This document shows positions 1 through 9,329 of a stretch of 64,000 nucleotides of DNA, piece by piece. Source of the DNA: Gracilimonas sp. (GTDB taxonomy: Bacteria > Bacteroidota > Rhodothermia > Balneolales > Balneolaceae). The stretch lies in contig NZ_JAVJQO010000002.1 of NCBI RefSeq assembly GCF_040218225.1, positions 62,001 through 126,000 on the forward strand, read 5' to 3'. The notes beneath the pieces are model-generated. The model saw nothing but the letters and a program-made list of their open reading frames with translations, was not told the DNA's origin and did no database searches. Within the stretch, counting starts at the first letter, position 1. Each line of letters starts with the position of its first letter. The position numbers and the translations under genes were made by a program.

Positions 1-1
1 G

Positions 2-391
2 AAAACATGGAAAACACAGAAAGGCATTTCGTATAAAATCACTGACCGGAAAATTACGGTGGTAGATGGCCATATATCTCAGAATATTGATCTGGCAGAT
101 ATCCGGCAGGCTGTTTCTGGGGAAAAGTCGTTTGGTGTTGGCTCTGTTGTCCTCAAAACAAGCGGCAGAAAGATTGAGCTTATCGGGCTGAAAAACCCGG
201 AAGCGATCAGCAAATCAATAGAAAAAGCCGTTGAAGCTGAACTCAAAAGAATTGAAGCGGAAAAAGAAGCCAAACCAAGAGAATCGGAATACGACCCCGG
301 TTCAATGGATCGGCTGGAATACTTGACTGGCCTTTGGCAACAGGGACTTATCGACGATCAGGATTTTAGGGCCGAAAAAGAGAAATTGTAG
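2..391 (+). CDS. Bacterial PH-domain protein with SHOCT tail (5' end outside window)
   Basis: The frame is open from base 2, so the gene starts before the window; the GTG at 59 is internal. The visible 129 residues begin in a bacterial PH-like (bPH_2/YdbS-type) beta-sandwich, recognisable from the pattern Y-K-I-T-D-R-K-I-T-V-V-D-G followed by a 'DLADI' turn and a 'GVGSVVLKT' strand. A charged Lys/Glu linker leads to a C-terminal SHOCT motif (LEYLTGLWQQGLIDDQDF), a short helical domain usually found at the ends of membrane-associated or oligomeric proteins. No catalytic residues are visible. Known relatives are small membrane-associated proteins of unknown role, and any N-terminal membrane segments would lie upstream of the window. 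The next gene starts 78 bp downstream on the same strand. Domain assignment is by pattern only. Confidence 0.75.
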   Translation, partial: KTWKTQKGISYKITDRKITVVDGHISQNIDLADIRQAVSGEKSFGVGSVVLKTSGRKIELIGLKNPEAISKSIEKAVEAELKRIEAEKEAKPRESEYDPGSMDRLEYLTGLWQQGLIDDQDFRAEKEKL

Positions 392-469
392 CTATCCCGA
401 ATTTTATCACAGCCTTTTACAAATATATCTCGTTTATTGTTCGCCTAATCTAAACATTATGGTTTTTCT

Positions 470-2827
470 ATGAACACATCTTTATTAAAATCAGCTCTTT
501 TAGTCGCTTTTCTGGTCGCTTTATTTTCTAATACGGCATTTGCTCAACAAGCTAATTTCGAGGCTGCAGAACGTTTCACCGGTGATAAAATGGAAAAACT
601 AATTGGAAATACTTCGGTATGGGCCCAATGGATTGAAGACACCAACAACTTTTGGTATACCTACGAAAACGATAAAGGTAAAAACTGGTATTTCGTAAAT
701 GCTGAACGTCCGTCCCAGCGCCTTCTTTTTGACCAGGAAGAAATGGCGTCGCAACTTACAGAGATTTTTGAGCGTCCGTTCAATGCCAAAGACCTGGATC
801 TGAAAGATTTTGAATATGACACAGATAAAGAGCGGTTTACTTTCCATGTGGACAGTATTCAATTCACTTATAATCTAAATGGAAACGACCTTATTAAAGG
901 AGACTCGCTTGAAAAAGAAGAGCGCGAACGTTGGGCTACCTACTCTCCTGATAGTACATGGATTGCCTTTGCTAAAAATCACAATCTCTACATCATGCGT
1001 TCAGATGACGAAGACAGTACTGAGATTCAGCTTACCGATGATGGTGAACGATGGTTCAGTTACCAAGCTGATGAAGGCGACACTACCAGCGACAAACGCC
1101 TTCGAACCAATGCCGACTTTTTTGATGACGAAAGCAAACTATACATCACCAGAACAGATGACCGGAAAGTGAAAGAACTTTGGGTTATCGATGCTCTCGG
1201 AAAGCGTCCGGAACTTGAAACCTACAAATACTCCATGCCGGGCGATGAAGAGATAGGAATTCCACAGGTTGAAGTTTTTGATATCGCCAGCCGCAACCGT
1301 GTGATCATGGATACTGATAAATGGGAAGATCAGGAGCTCCGGGCTAACTATGGAAATCATCAAACCGGGGACTTTAAATCCACCCCTTCTGATAAACTGT
1401 ATATCTACCGCGAAAACCGGACTTCAGACAAAGTAGATATCCTCATTGGTGATACTGAAACCGGTGAAACTGAAGTTCTTCTAAGTGAAACCAGCAAGCC
1501 TTATTTCAACTGGAGTTTCCAGGATCTGGCTATTATCAATGATGGAGAAGAATACATTTGGTGGAGCGAGCGTACCGGCTGGGGACAGTTATATCGTTAT
1601 GATTCTGAAGGTAATCTCAAGAATCAAATCACATCCGGTAATTTTGTAGTGGGTGATATTGTTAAAATCGATACCGCGGCAAAAACCATTTATTTTGAAG
1701 GCTACGGCCGTGATGGAGATCATCCTTATTATGAACACCTGTACAGTGTTCGTTTTGATGGTTCGAACTTCAAACACCTCACTCCTGAAAATGCCGATCA
1801 CAGTATTTCAGAATCTGACAAAGGCAATTACTTTGTAGACAATTATTCACGTGTCGATATGCCAACCAAGTCGGTACTTCGGGACCGGAATGGAAAAGTG
1901 ATACTCACGCTTCAGGAGGTCGACATGGGTAAAGCTGAAGCTATTGGGTGGAAAGCACCGGAGGAATTTAGAATAAAGGCAGCAGATGGAGCTACCGACT
2001 TGTATGGTGTAATGTGGAAACCATTCGACTTCGACTCATCCAAGTCCTACCCTATTATTTCTTACGTGTATCCGGGGCCACAAACCGAGCCTTTCCCAAC
2101 CAGCTTTTCGCTGCAGGGTTACACAGGCCGAAATCAGGCACTGGCACAGCTTGGCTTTGTGGTAGTGGCATTTGGTAACCGTGGCGGAAGTCCGGTTCGC
2201 TCCCGTTATTACCATACCTATGGATATGGAGATCTTCGTGATTATCCTTTGGCTGATAACAAGTATGGAATCGAACAACTGGCATCCCGTCATACTTTTA
2301 TAGACCAAAACCGTGTTGGTATTTTCGGGCATTCCGGTGGTGGCTTCATGAGTACCGCAGCCCTGCTCACTTATCCTGATTTTTATGATGTTGCTGTTTC
2401 CTCTGCAGGAAATCACGACAACAATGTATATAACCACTGGTGGAGCGAAACACACAACGGGGTGAAAGAAAAGCGCAAAACCATAAAAGAAATGAACGAG
2501 GACAGCGTGGAAGTGGAAAAAGAAGAAATCACTTTTGACGGCCCGATTGAATCGAATGCAGACTTGGCAGGTAATCTGAAAGGGCATCTGTTACTTGTAC
2601 ACGGAAATATCGATAACAACGTACATCCCGCTAACACTCTTCGTCTGGCGGATGCGCTCATCAAGGCCGGCAAGCGATTTGACATGATGATTCTGCCCGG
2701 TCGCCGACATGGCTTCGGACCTTATCAACCCTACTTCGAACGCCAGAAATGGTATTATTTCTCTCAGCATTTATTGGGTGATTACCGGAGTAATGTAGAT
2801 ATGAATTTACCGGAAGACGAAGATTAG
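470..2827 (+). CDS. Secreted S9 prolyl oligopeptidase family protease (dipeptidyl peptidase IV-like)
   Basis: A 785-residue serine peptidase. An N-terminal signal peptide (hydrophobic residues 6-24, cleavage probably after AFA-24) exports it to the periplasm or cell surface. Residues about 60-490 form the DPP-IV-type beta-propeller that restricts access to peptides. The C-terminal alpha/beta-hydrolase domain carries the catalytic triad: S622 in GHSGGG, D715 in GNIDNNVHP and H747 in RRHGFG. Family members release N-terminal dipeptides, often X-Pro or X-Ala, from peptides, which suits a heterotroph feeding on protein. Length is typical for DPP-IV (about 740-790). A charged Lys/Glu-rich insertion lies between the Ser and Asp motifs. 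The ATG at 470 gives a clean signal sequence. The gene appears monocistronic and faces the MFS gene. Exact specificity (DPP-IV versus another S9 type) cannot be read from sequence alone. Confidence 0.93.
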   Translation: MNTSLLKSALLVAFLVALFSNTAFAQQANFEAAERFTGDKMEKLIGNTSVWAQWIEDTNNFWYTYENDKGKNWYFVNAERPSQRLLFDQEEMASQLTEIFERPFNAKDLDLKDFEYDTDKERFTFHVDSIQFTYNLNGNDLIKGDSLEKEERERWATYSPDSTWIAFAKNHNLYIMRSDDEDSTEIQLTDDGERWFSYQADEGDTTSDKRLRTNADFFDDESKLYITRTDDRKVKELWVIDALGKRPELETYKYSMPGDEEIGIPQVEVFDIASRNRVIMDTDKWEDQELRANYGNHQTGDFKSTPSDKLYIYRENRTSDKVDILIGDTETGETEVLLSETSKPYFNWSFQDLAIINDGEEYIWWSERTGWGQLYRYDSEGNLKNQITSGNFVVGDIVKIDTAAKTIYFEGYGRDGDHPYYEHLYSVRFDGSNFKHLTPENADHSISESDKGNYFVDNYSRVDMPTKSVLRDRNGKVILTLQEVDMGKAEAIGWKAPEEFRIKAADGATDLYGVMWKPFDFDSSKSYPIISYVYPGPQTEPFPTSFSLQGYTGRNQALAQLGFVVVAFGNRGGSPVRSRYYHTYGYGDLRDYPLADNKYGIEQLASRHTFIDQNRVGIFGHSGGGFMSTAALLTYPDFYDVAVSSAGNHDNNVYNHWWSETHNGVKEKRKTIKEMNEDSVEVEKEEITFDGPIESNADLAGNLKGHLLLVHGNIDNNVHPANTLRLADALIKAGKRFDMMILPGRRHGFGPYQPYFERQKWYYFSQHLLGDYRSNVDMNLPEDED

Positions 2828-2868
2828 AATTTCGAGCAGTGAACACTGAATATTGAAGGCAGAAAAAT

Positions 2869-4146
2869 TCAGAGCTTTGCCTTCGATGTTTCTTGTTCGG
2901 TATTCAACCGCCAGGCTTTTTCGTTGGGGGTTATGGTGAAGCTCCATAAGATTCCGGCAAGTGCCATCACTCCTCCGTAAACCATAATGAGGGGTTTTAC
3001 GGTCATCAATCCACTCTCAAGAATTAGTGAAGCGATGATTACCGAAAACGAATTTCCTATTGTAAATAGCAGCCATTCAGTACTGAATATTCTTCCGCGA
3101 AAAGTATCCTGAGTTCGTTTTTGGAGAAGTACCGTACTGGAAACCCAGTTTGCCCCGGATGCAGAATGAGCCAATAATACGAACAATAGCATCAGCCCGA
3201 TACTATTCACCATCCCGACCACTAAATACATCACTCCACAAAAAGTGATAGCAAGCCCCATCAGCAACACCCAGTCTTTTTCATCCCTGAAGATACGCCT
3301 GCCTATAATCGGTCCTATTCCTGTTCCAAATCCCCGTGCAGCATAAAGTAATCCAAGACCAATACTGCCCATCATCAGAACTTCCTCACTGACAATAATG
3401 AGCAGGTAAACAAGTCCGCCCAGAAACACCGTTGAGGTTCCTTTCGCCAGTGAAGGCCGAAGAATATGCCGGTTTCTCACCAGGTAGCTGAGGCCTTCTT
3501 TAATTCCTTTGAGTGGATTTCTTGTTCTATATAACTCCTCTTTCGACAGTCGTTTTTGAGGGATTACTGCCCGGTATACAAACCAGGCTGAAACAACGTA
3601 ACTGACTCCATCAAGAATCAGCACATTGGTTGTTCCCAGCCACTCGGTTGCAAACCCACCAATAGCCATCCCGGTAGTAAAAATGATACTCCAGCTTGCC
3701 GTCGATATGATATTGGCGTTTGTAAGGTTTTCTTCTGAAGTGACATTGGGGATGGAGGAAGTCTTCGCCGGCTCAAATACAGCAGATAACATCATCTGAA
3801 TGGCCGTCAGAACATAAGCAAGCCAAAGCGTTGCTGCTGAATCTACCAAAATGATTCCAATTACGGCTAGTCCCCTGAGAAGGTCACACCAAATCATGAG
3901 TTTTCTTCGGTTGAACCGATCGGCTATATACCCAGCAAATGGTGAGAAAAAGGCCAGGCTGAGCATTTTGACTACAATGATAAGCCCCAATAAAAACTCA
4001 GAATCAGAGTACCGGCCAATAATGGCATACAGGGCGAGCAGACCGAACCAATCCCCGAAATTCGATACCGACTGAGCTATCCAAAGCCGGCGAAAGTCTT
4101 TGTTATCCTTGATGAGATTGAGGTACGGGCGGAGGTTATTGGTCAT
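2869..4146 (-). CDS. MFS transporter (EntS/MFS_3-like exporter)
   Basis: A polytopic membrane protein of about 425 residues with roughly 12 hydrophobic segments. The motif-A loop between TM2 and TM3 reads GYIADRFNRRKLM, and a conserved FEPAKTSSIPN block follows TM4, as in the MFS_3 (enterobactin exporter EntS-like) group. Members are proton-driven drug or siderophore exporters of the inner membrane. The frame is open 12 codons further upstream (to 4182), but those residues are atypical, so I prefer the internal ATG at 4146, which starts MTNNLRPYLNLI just before the usual 'FRRLWIAQSVSNFGDW' first helix. No siderophore or resistance genes lie nearby, so the substrate is unknown. A degenerate dispersed repeat (4214-4242) lies just upstream. 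Confidence 0.85.
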   Translation of the reverse strand: MTNNLRPYLNLIKDNKDFRRLWIAQSVSNFGDWFGLLALYAIIGRYSDSEFLLGLIIVVKMLSLAFFSPFAGYIADRFNRRKLMIWCDLLRGLAVIGIILVDSAATLWLAYVLTAIQMMLSAVFEPAKTSSIPNVTSEENLTNANIISTASWSIIFTTGMAIGGFATEWLGTTNVLILDGVSYVVSAWFVYRAVIPQKRLSKEELYRTRNPLKGIKEGLSYLVRNRHILRPSLAKGTSTVFLGGLVYLLIIVSEEVLMMGSIGLGLLYAARGFGTGIGPIIGRRIFRDEKDWVLLMGLAITFCGVMYLVVGMVNSIGLMLLFVLLAHSASGANWVSSTVLLQKRTQDTFRGRIFSTEWLLFTIGNSFSVIIASLILESGLMTVKPLIMVYGGVMALAGILWSFTITPNEKAWRLNTEQETSKAKL

Positions 4147-4213
4147 AGCTTTCAGCTGACAGCAAGCAGATTTCAGCTTCAAAAATGGAATAATTAGAGA
4201 TTAAGACTTGTGA

Positions 4214-4242
4214 AGATTCTTCGGGAGTACCCTCAGAATGAC
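4214..4242. repeat. Dispersed intergenic repeat, half copy
   Basis: This 29-bp stretch, ending CCTCAGAATGAC, matches the right half of the longer element at 35465-35539 at about 23 of 29 positions (TTCTTCGGGAG here, TCCTTCGGTAG there). It lies in the spacer between the MFS gene and dut. Elements with GTCATTC...GAATGAC ends are common intergenic repeats in many bacteria; this one retains only one half. Confidence 0.6.
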
Positions 4243-4289
4243 TCAATAGAATGTTGTTTTGTTTAACAATGAAGGTCAGCGTTCAAAAT

Positions 4290-4736
4290 TCATTCCACGC
4301 CGGTGCTGCCAAACCCGCCTTCGCCACGATCCGTTTCATCAAGCTCATCCACTTCCAAAAGCGGGAGCTGAGTGACCGGGGCAATCACCATTTGTGCAAT
4401 ACGATCGCCGTGATTCACCACAAACTCTTCTTCCCCGTGGTTGATGGCAATTACTTTCACTTCTCCCCTGTAATCGGCATCAATGGTTCCGGGTGTATTC
4501 AGCATGGTGATGCCATTTCGAATGGCCAGACCGCTTCGGGGGCGGATTTGAGCCTCATACCCCTCAGGAAGGGCTATTTGCAATCCGGTTGGAATTAGCG
4601 TTCGCTCTCCGGGCTTAATAACAATCGGTGTTTCTACGGCTGCACGGACATCCATTCCTGCTGCAGCTACCGATTCATAATTTGGAAGCGGTAAGTCTTT
4701 CGCGTGATCCAGTTTCTTTATTAGTACCTGTTTCAT
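4290..4736 (-). CDS. dut: Deoxyuridine 5'-triphosphate nucleotidohydrolase (dUTPase)
   Basis: A 148-residue trimeric dUTPase that hydrolyses dUTP to dUMP and pyrophosphate, keeping uracil out of DNA and feeding thymidylate synthesis. All five family motifs are present: I, AAGMDVRA (25-32); II, RPRSGLA (65-71); [16 protein letters not shown] (81-93, with the catalytic Asp and uracil-contact residues); [10 protein letters not shown] (110-117); [11 protein letters not shown] (137-146), the glycine-rich arm that closes over the phosphates of the neighbouring subunit. Length is normal. Its ATG overlaps the stop of the upstream DUF3108 gene by 4 bp (ATGA), so the two are probably translationally coupled although no functional link is known. 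Confidence 0.97.
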   Translation of the reverse strand: MKQVLIKKLDHAKDLPLPNYESVAAAGMDVRAAVETPIVIKPGERTLIPTGLQIALPEGYEAQIRPRSGLAIRNGITMLNTPGTIDADYRGEVKVIAINHGEEEFVVNHGDRIAQMVIAPVTQLPLLEVDELDETDRGEGGFGSTGVE

Positions 4737-5530
4737 AATTCTTCTCGTGAGTATTCAACCATTCTTACAATTACATTTCCCCATAAAACCTTAACCCTAG
4801 CTTCCAGCGGAACCCGAAGGTCATCATCCAGAAACCAGGCCCTGAAATCGCCGGAAAAACCAAAAGGTCCTTCAATATTTTCTGTTGTGCCATTCATTAG
4901 ATATGCCTGAATAGGTCCGTCGAAGGGTGCGTAATTTCGTTCTTCTTTTTTAAATGAGTTGTCTGCATAGATATATCCCTTTTTCTTGGTTACATACACC
5001 GGAAGCGTATAATCTTCTTCACTCCCTGCAAACAAACGCGAAAAATAAAAAATCAGATGGCCGGATGTAGCCGGATCTTCCAAATCCAGGGTATCACGTG
5101 AATCATCTTCTTCTATATAGTAAACCTTATTGATGTCGCGGTCGAACCAATACTGAATTTCATCATACTTATTTTCGTCGATATTATCCTTCCAGTATTT
5201 CACCTCCACAGGCAGCCCGTCTTCATTTACATAAAACAGGCTGTGAAAGCGATCCAGTTCATCACCTACAAAAGGTATAGAAGGATTTGACACAATTTCG
5301 GTAAGAATGTGATTTAATTCTCTTCCCTCGTAGGTTGTGTCACTCAGCAATTCTACATTCACCCAGCCTAGTTTTAGAAAACCATATTTAACTTCATACC
5401 GGAACGTTTCCTTCACCGAAAAAAGCTCTTCCATGGTTGGCGGCGTGGAGCTGGTATCCGGAAAGTTATGCTGCGCTAAGGCAGGATATGACAGCATAAA
5501 TAGTAATATGGAGAAGATAATTTTGATCAT
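4733..5530 (-). CDS. DUF3108 domain secreted protein
   Basis: A 265-residue exported protein. Residues 1-20 form a signal peptide ending PALAQ. The mature part matches the pattern of DUF3108 proteins: an opening '[21 protein letters not shown]' strand pair, a central '[12 protein letters not shown]' segment and a closing '[22 protein letters not shown]' strand. The family is predicted to fold as a periplasmic beta-barrel or beta-sandwich related to LolA/LolB-like carriers, but its function is unknown. No lipobox Cys is present, so it should be soluble in the periplasm. It overlaps dut by 4 bp and probably heads a two-gene operon. Confidence is for the domain call; no biochemical role is implied. 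Confidence 0.8.
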   Translation of the reverse strand: MIKIIFSILLFMLSYPALAQHNFPDTSSTPPTMEELFSVKETFRYEVKYGFLKLGWVNVELLSDTTYEGRELNHILTEIVSNPSIPFVGDELDRFHSLFYVNEDGLPVEVKYWKDNIDENKYDEIQYWFDRDINKVYYIEEDDSRDTLDLEDPATSGHLIFYFSRLFAGSEEDYTLPVYVTKKKGYIYADNSFKKEERNYAPFDGPIQAYLMNGTTENIEGPFGFSGDFRAWFLDDDLRVPLEARVKVLWGNVIVRMVEYSREEL

Positions 5531-5567
5531 AATCTGGACGGGCTGACCAACGTATGGGGTGAGCCGA

Positions 5568-5930
5568 TTATTTCTCCTCCGGTTCCTCTTCCGCTATAAA
5601 AGCTTCAAAAGACTCTTCATCATAGCCAACCAAAACCGACTCATCCTTGATTAATACCGGGCGTTTAATCATAACCTGATTTTCCAGCAGTTGTTCAAAT
5701 AATTCATCGTCAGACAGATCCTGGTCGGCAAGGCCTAAGTCTCTCCATTTCCGGCCTCTTTTATTCACCAATACATCCAAACCCACCTTAAACTCCAGTT
5801 CTTTCAATTCATTGCGGGTCAGCGGCTCCTCTCTAACGTCGATGAACTCAAACTCTACCTCATGCTCTTTCATCCATTTTTTTGTGTCCCTGATTTTGTT
5901 GCAATTTTTTATACCTGCAATATGAAGCAT
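5568..5930 (-). CDS. ArsC/Spx/YffB-family thioredoxin-fold protein
   Basis: A 120-residue protein of the ArsC-like family. The N-terminal beta-strand runs into a redox loop KNCNKIRDT with a single cysteine, C10, instead of a CXXC pair, as in YffB-type members. The conserved cis-Pro region IKRPVL contains R90-P91, which in ArsC and Spx helps position the substrate or partner. Family roles include arsenate reduction, transcriptional control by binding RNA polymerase (Spx) and uncharacterised glutathione-linked reactions. There are no ars genes nearby, so arsenate reduction is not supported. The acidic tail (EEEPEEK) is unusual but short. The gene is alone, with 37 bp to the DUF3108 gene and divergent from the lipoprotein at 6029. 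Confidence 0.82.
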   Translation of the reverse strand: MLHIAGIKNCNKIRDTKKWMKEHEVEFEFIDVREEPLTRNELKELEFKVGLDVLVNKRGRKWRDLGLADQDLSDDELFEQLLENQVMIKRPVLIKDESVLVGYDEESFEAFIAEEEPEEK

Positions 5931-6028
5931 CGTAGTATTATAGTGAATGTTTTGTATTTTCAGTGATGTAAAGATACGGTTTGTTTCCTGAAATTCGAAC
6001 GTAATGAACGCTAAGTTCGTGCCATTTT

Positions 6029-6535
6029 ATGACGAAGTTTTTTTCTTATACGGTTTTTTTGATGTCAATGCTCATGCTGGCAAGCTGTACCCGTAATGAT
6101 GCCCAGCGAGAATTTGAAAAAGAAGCCTACTCCTTTCCCGCTAATTTCACCGAGACCACCAATCAGGGTGTTGTTCAGAATTTAGACGAAGATGACTGGC
6201 GAACTTCCCCTCTCTTCCAGGGGTTGATTGAAATTGTGCCTCCCTACCCTAATCCTGTTCTTACATCACAAAACATACAATTTGAAGTTAATGTTACCGG
6301 CATAAATTCTGTAACCGGGATTCAGGTTTGGACGGAACTTCCAAATGGCCGTCAACAGATTATATACGAAGATTTCGAAACGCTGCAACCCGGCCTGACT
6401 ACTTTCCAGATTGACCCGATTCTGCTTTCGTGGGATAGCAACAACAGCCCGGAAGGCGCCCGTGGGTTGAACCGCGTTTATATTTTCAATGCCAACCAGC
6501 AGATGATTTCCTACGGCGACATTATGGTGGAGTGA
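6029..6535 (+). CDS. Hypothetical lipoprotein
   Basis: A 168-residue protein with a lipoprotein signal: hydrophobic residues 4-17 end in the lipobox LASC with acceptor C20. The mature part has no family I recognise. It contains a 'PPYPNPV' block (71-77) resembling the start of beta-sandwich domains in secreted Bacteroidota proteins, and several predicted strands, so an immunoglobulin-like fold is plausible. The residue after C20 is Thr, with no obvious retention signal. The gene is monocistronic: its 5' neighbour is divergent and the next gene starts 155 bp downstream. Confidence 0.7.
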   Translation: MTKFFSYTVFLMSMLMLASCTRNDAQREFEKEAYSFPANFTETTNQGVVQNLDEDDWRTSPLFQGLIEIVPPYPNPVLTSQNIQFEVNVTGINSVTGIQVWTELPNGRQQIIYEDFETLQPGLTTFQIDPILLSWDSNNSPEGARGLNRVYIFNANQQMISYGDIMVE

Positions 6536-6690
6536 GCCGGTTTTGATTTGCAAATAATCGAACTGCAACTAATAAAATTCAAACCCGATCCTCACTCTAT
6601 TCTTCCTGTCCTTGCTTCCAACTCTCTATTTTTGCTTATTGTAGTTTAAGTACCAAGAATACTTTTTATTAATAAAATCGGGGAATAAGC

Positions 6691-7437
6691 ATGAAGAACT
6701 GCTACTACATGAGCATTATAGTAAGTTGTCTTTTGTTGAGTGTCATAAATACTGTAGTTGCACAGAGAGTTTCCGAAGCCGAAGCTTCCCATGAAACAGA
6801 AATCAGTGACCTTAAATTATTAGACCCCGTTTTCAACATTAATATTGGATATGTTGAAGATCATACCAAGCCCGGTGGCGGAAGATATCTTTGTGGGGGA
6901 ATGACAAATTCTGGTGCTAAAATAGCATCACGAGTTGTTAGGAATGCACTTTCACGGGTGCCGACTACCGCCAGAGCTAAAATCGACCTGAAGTATGTAA
7001 TTCTATGCAGTCGGATTCTTGCTAATCAACAACCGATTGGAGGCATCCCCATCCCACCTCTTAAGCTTTTGATGATAGATACAAAGCGAAATAACGAGCA
7101 TATCGTACTCCACGAGCTTTATCACCTGATAGAATTTCAATTCAATACCTACAATGATCCAGACTGGCAGCAGCAATTTGGTGCCTCGGGTTATGTGAAT
7201 AGTTATCGCGGGCAATTAGAGAACTCACCCATGGGCAGTGGACGAGAAGGCTTTCTAAACAACTATTCCAAAACTTTTCCACATGAGGAACGTGCTGAGC
7301 TATTTGCATTTTTGATTCTCAACCCCCGTGGTGTAGCTGCTCAACTTAGAAGAGTTGACGACGAAATCGTAGAGCAAAAAATTGAATTTATGATTGAAAA
7401 GTGCCGCCGGCTTCTGGGACTAAATATCAGAATTTAG
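6691..7437 (+). CDS. Secreted protein with HELYH zinc-site motif (putative metallopeptidase-like)
   Basis: A 248-residue exported protein; residues 1-25 are a signal peptide ending VVAQ. A HExxH motif (H141-E142-L-Y-H145) lies on a predicted helix, and a conserved-looking PHEERAELFAF segment (197-207) about 55 residues later offers Glu residues (E199, E200, E203) as a possible third zinc ligand. This arrangement is that of gluzincin-like peptidases. A 'KPGGGRYLCGGMTNSGAKIASRVV' stretch precedes it and contains one of two non-signal Cys in the N-terminal half. I do not recognise a named peptidase family, and substrate and activity are unknown. It has its own 155-bp upstream region and faces the FG-GAP gene. 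Confidence 0.62.
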   Translation: MKNCYYMSIIVSCLLLSVINTVVAQRVSEAEASHETEISDLKLLDPVFNINIGYVEDHTKPGGGRYLCGGMTNSGAKIASRVVRNALSRVPTTARAKIDLKYVILCSRILANQQPIGGIPIPPLKLLMIDTKRNNEHIVLHELYHLIEFQFNTYNDPDWQQQFGASGYVNSYRGQLENSPMGSGREGFLNNYSKTFPHEERAELFAFLILNPRGVAAQLRRVDDEIVEQKIEFMIEKCRRLLGLNIRI

Positions 7438-7478
7438 ATCGCCCATTGCATCATAAAAAAGCTGGATTGATTGTTTAT

Positions 7479-9296
7479 TTATTTTTTGTAAAAAAGTAAT
7501 CCTCCGCCCCGCGTACCTGAAATAAACTCAGCTATTCCATCTCCATCTAAGTCTACAAAATGTGGGGCTGTAAGCTGAGCTGTTGCTACCTCAAAAGGCA
7601 TTGGTTTTTGGGTGAATTCCGCCTCACTTGGAGTTCCGGTGTTTTCAAAGAATAGAATGCCTTCAATTTTACTTCCCAGGAATAAATCCAAATCGCCATC
7701 GCCGTCTATATCATAGAAAGCAGGGGCACTCCGGTGCTGTACTTCAACTCCAGAAAAAGCATCCTTCTCAAAACTAAACTCCGGATTTTCAGCAGTACCG
7801 GTGTTACGGAATAGCTGTAAGCCACCTCCTGATTCTCCCACCAGTAAATCCAAATCTCCATCGCCATCAATATCAGCAAGTGTGGGAACAGCATTACTAC
7901 CTCTTTCAAGCCCTGCTATCTTTTCTTTTTTTAGTTCGAACCCATTTCCTGTATTTAAAAACAAAGAGATGTCCCCTTTCCAGTTCCCGATCAGCAGATC
8001 ATCCAGCCCGTCACCGTTTAAATCACCTAAAACCGGTGCATAATGATAGGCAATGGGCAAATCCAATGTCCCGCTCATCTGAAATTCCGGAGCAGTAGCA
8101 GTTCCACGGTTTTCAAACCGGTAAATAACCGAGGTCTTTTGGTTTGCTGGATCAATTTTATTGGCAAGAAGCATATCCACATCTCCGTCTCCATCCAGAT
8201 CGCCGGTGGCCGGAATGCTCTCATCTCCTACGTCAATCATATTGATAAACTGACGAGTCTTTAAATTAAAGTCTCCTTCATCCTGCTCATAGAAATACAG
8301 GTTATCGCTCAGGGTTAGGTTTGCGTTGTAGGCTCCACCAAGCACGCCCAGGAATAGATCCATATCCCCGTCATTTTCCCAGTCCGCTAATGTAGGAGCA
8401 TTATACCCACTGGTTTGAACCGGATTTGATGGTGGAAAGGGTTTGGGTTCGCCCCGGAAATCAGGAGTTTCACACGAACCGGTATTTTCAATTAGCAGAA
8501 TGCTTGGCTCGAAAAAATCACCCCAGAACAGATCCTGATCGCCATCGGAATCAATGTCCATAAAGGCCATGGTGTTGGCACCATGCATGGTTCCAAACTG
8601 CTTTACAATCTCAATGTCTTCAAACCGTTTGGTAACTAATTTAAACTGCGGAATCTGGTTTTCATCTCTGCCAACCGATTCATACCGAGCTAAGGTACCA
8701 TCCAGACTTCCGATAAAAAGATCCAGCCTGTTGTCGCAGTCGATATCTGTGACATTTGGGATATTCTGCCGATCAGAAAAAATGGGTTCGCCGTTTACAT
8801 CCTTCAGTGAATCAGCAGCGAGTACAAATCGGGGAGATTCAGCCGTTCCTTCATTTCGGTAATAGCGAATGTAACTGTACGGTTGTTCGGATAGTAAATC
8901 GAAGTCTCCATCCTGGTCCATATCTACAAAGCGAAACCATTCCCCTATATCCAAATTCTGAAATTTATCGGATCGCCACATTAATGGACTTTCGGTATCA
9001 CTTCCCAGATGTTCAAAAAACATGAGTTCGTCTGTATGCTCCTGCACAAAAAAATCAGGATCGCCATCGTCGTCTATATCAGTAAACTGAGGTCTTGGAG
9101 CATTAAATCCTCCAGTAAAAGGATGAGGTACCTGGGTTCCATCTTCAGCATAAACAGCAAATGGGTTGATCTGTCGCTGGTAGTTATTAGAATCCGAACT
9201 GCTTTTTTCAGGTGTCTGTGATGATTTGCATCCTGATATCGACACCAGCAGAGAGAGGATTATCAAGACCAGAAAATTGTAACGCATAGTTTTCAT
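7479..9296 (-). CDS. FG-GAP/VCBS repeat surface lipoprotein
   Basis: A secreted beta-propeller lipoprotein of about 605 residues. I place the start at the ATG at 9296 (MKTMRYNF) because a strong GGAAG Shine-Dalgarno lies just before it; the frame extends nine codons further. The signal ends in the lipobox SISGC with C23. The mature protein carries ten calcium-binding loops of the D-x-D-x-D-G type (for example DIDDDGDPDFF, DMDQDGDFDLL, DWENDGDMDLF, DIDGDGDLDLL), spaced about 50-60 residues apart, as in integrin-alpha-like FG-GAP/VCBS propellers. Between loops recur 'FENTGT' turns. Such proteins are surface-exposed; roles in adhesion or carbohydrate/protein binding are usual guesses. It probably shares an operon with the YVTN protein upstream (33-bp gap). 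Confidence 0.85.
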   Translation of the reverse strand: MKTMRYNFLVLIILSLLVSISGCKSSQTPEKSSSDSNNYQRQINPFAVYAEDGTQVPHPFTGGFNAPRPQFTDIDDDGDPDFFVQEHTDELMFFEHLGSDTESPLMWRSDKFQNLDIGEWFRFVDMDQDGDFDLLSEQPYSYIRYYRNEGTAESPRFVLAADSLKDVNGEPIFSDRQNIPNVTDIDCDNRLDLFIGSLDGTLARYESVGRDENQIPQFKLVTKRFEDIEIVKQFGTMHGANTMAFMDIDSDGDQDLFWGDFFEPSILLIENTGSCETPDFRGEPKPFPPSNPVQTSGYNAPTLADWENDGDMDLFLGVLGGAYNANLTLSDNLYFYEQDEGDFNLKTRQFINMIDVGDESIPATGDLDGDGDVDMLLANKIDPANQKTSVIYRFENRGTATAPEFQMSGTLDLPIAYHYAPVLGDLNGDGLDDLLIGNWKGDISLFLNTGNGFELKKEKIAGLERGSNAVPTLADIDGDGDLDLLVGESGGGLQLFRNTGTAENPEFSFEKDAFSGVEVQHRSAPAFYDIDGDGDLDLFLGSKIEGILFFENTGTPSEAEFTQKPMPFEVATAQLTAPHFVDLDGDGIAEFISGTRGGGLLFYKK

Positions 9297-9329
9297 TGAC
9301 TTCCTTTCAAAAAGTTTTTGCAAATGATT

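Noticed and set aside
2036-2587. Long open frame (183 codons) on the minus strand inside the S9 peptidase gene
   Set aside because: Antisense shadow of a clear coding gene with catalytic motifs in the other strand. The product is Cys- and His-rich without any family pattern.
4733-5530. Considered LolA/LolB for the DUF3108 protein
   Set aside because: Similar predicted fold class, but the sequence pattern is DUF3108; no lolA/B-type motif.
5568-5930. Considered arsenate reductase arsC
   Set aside because: Single Cys, no ars genes nearby, better fit to YffB/Spx-like group.
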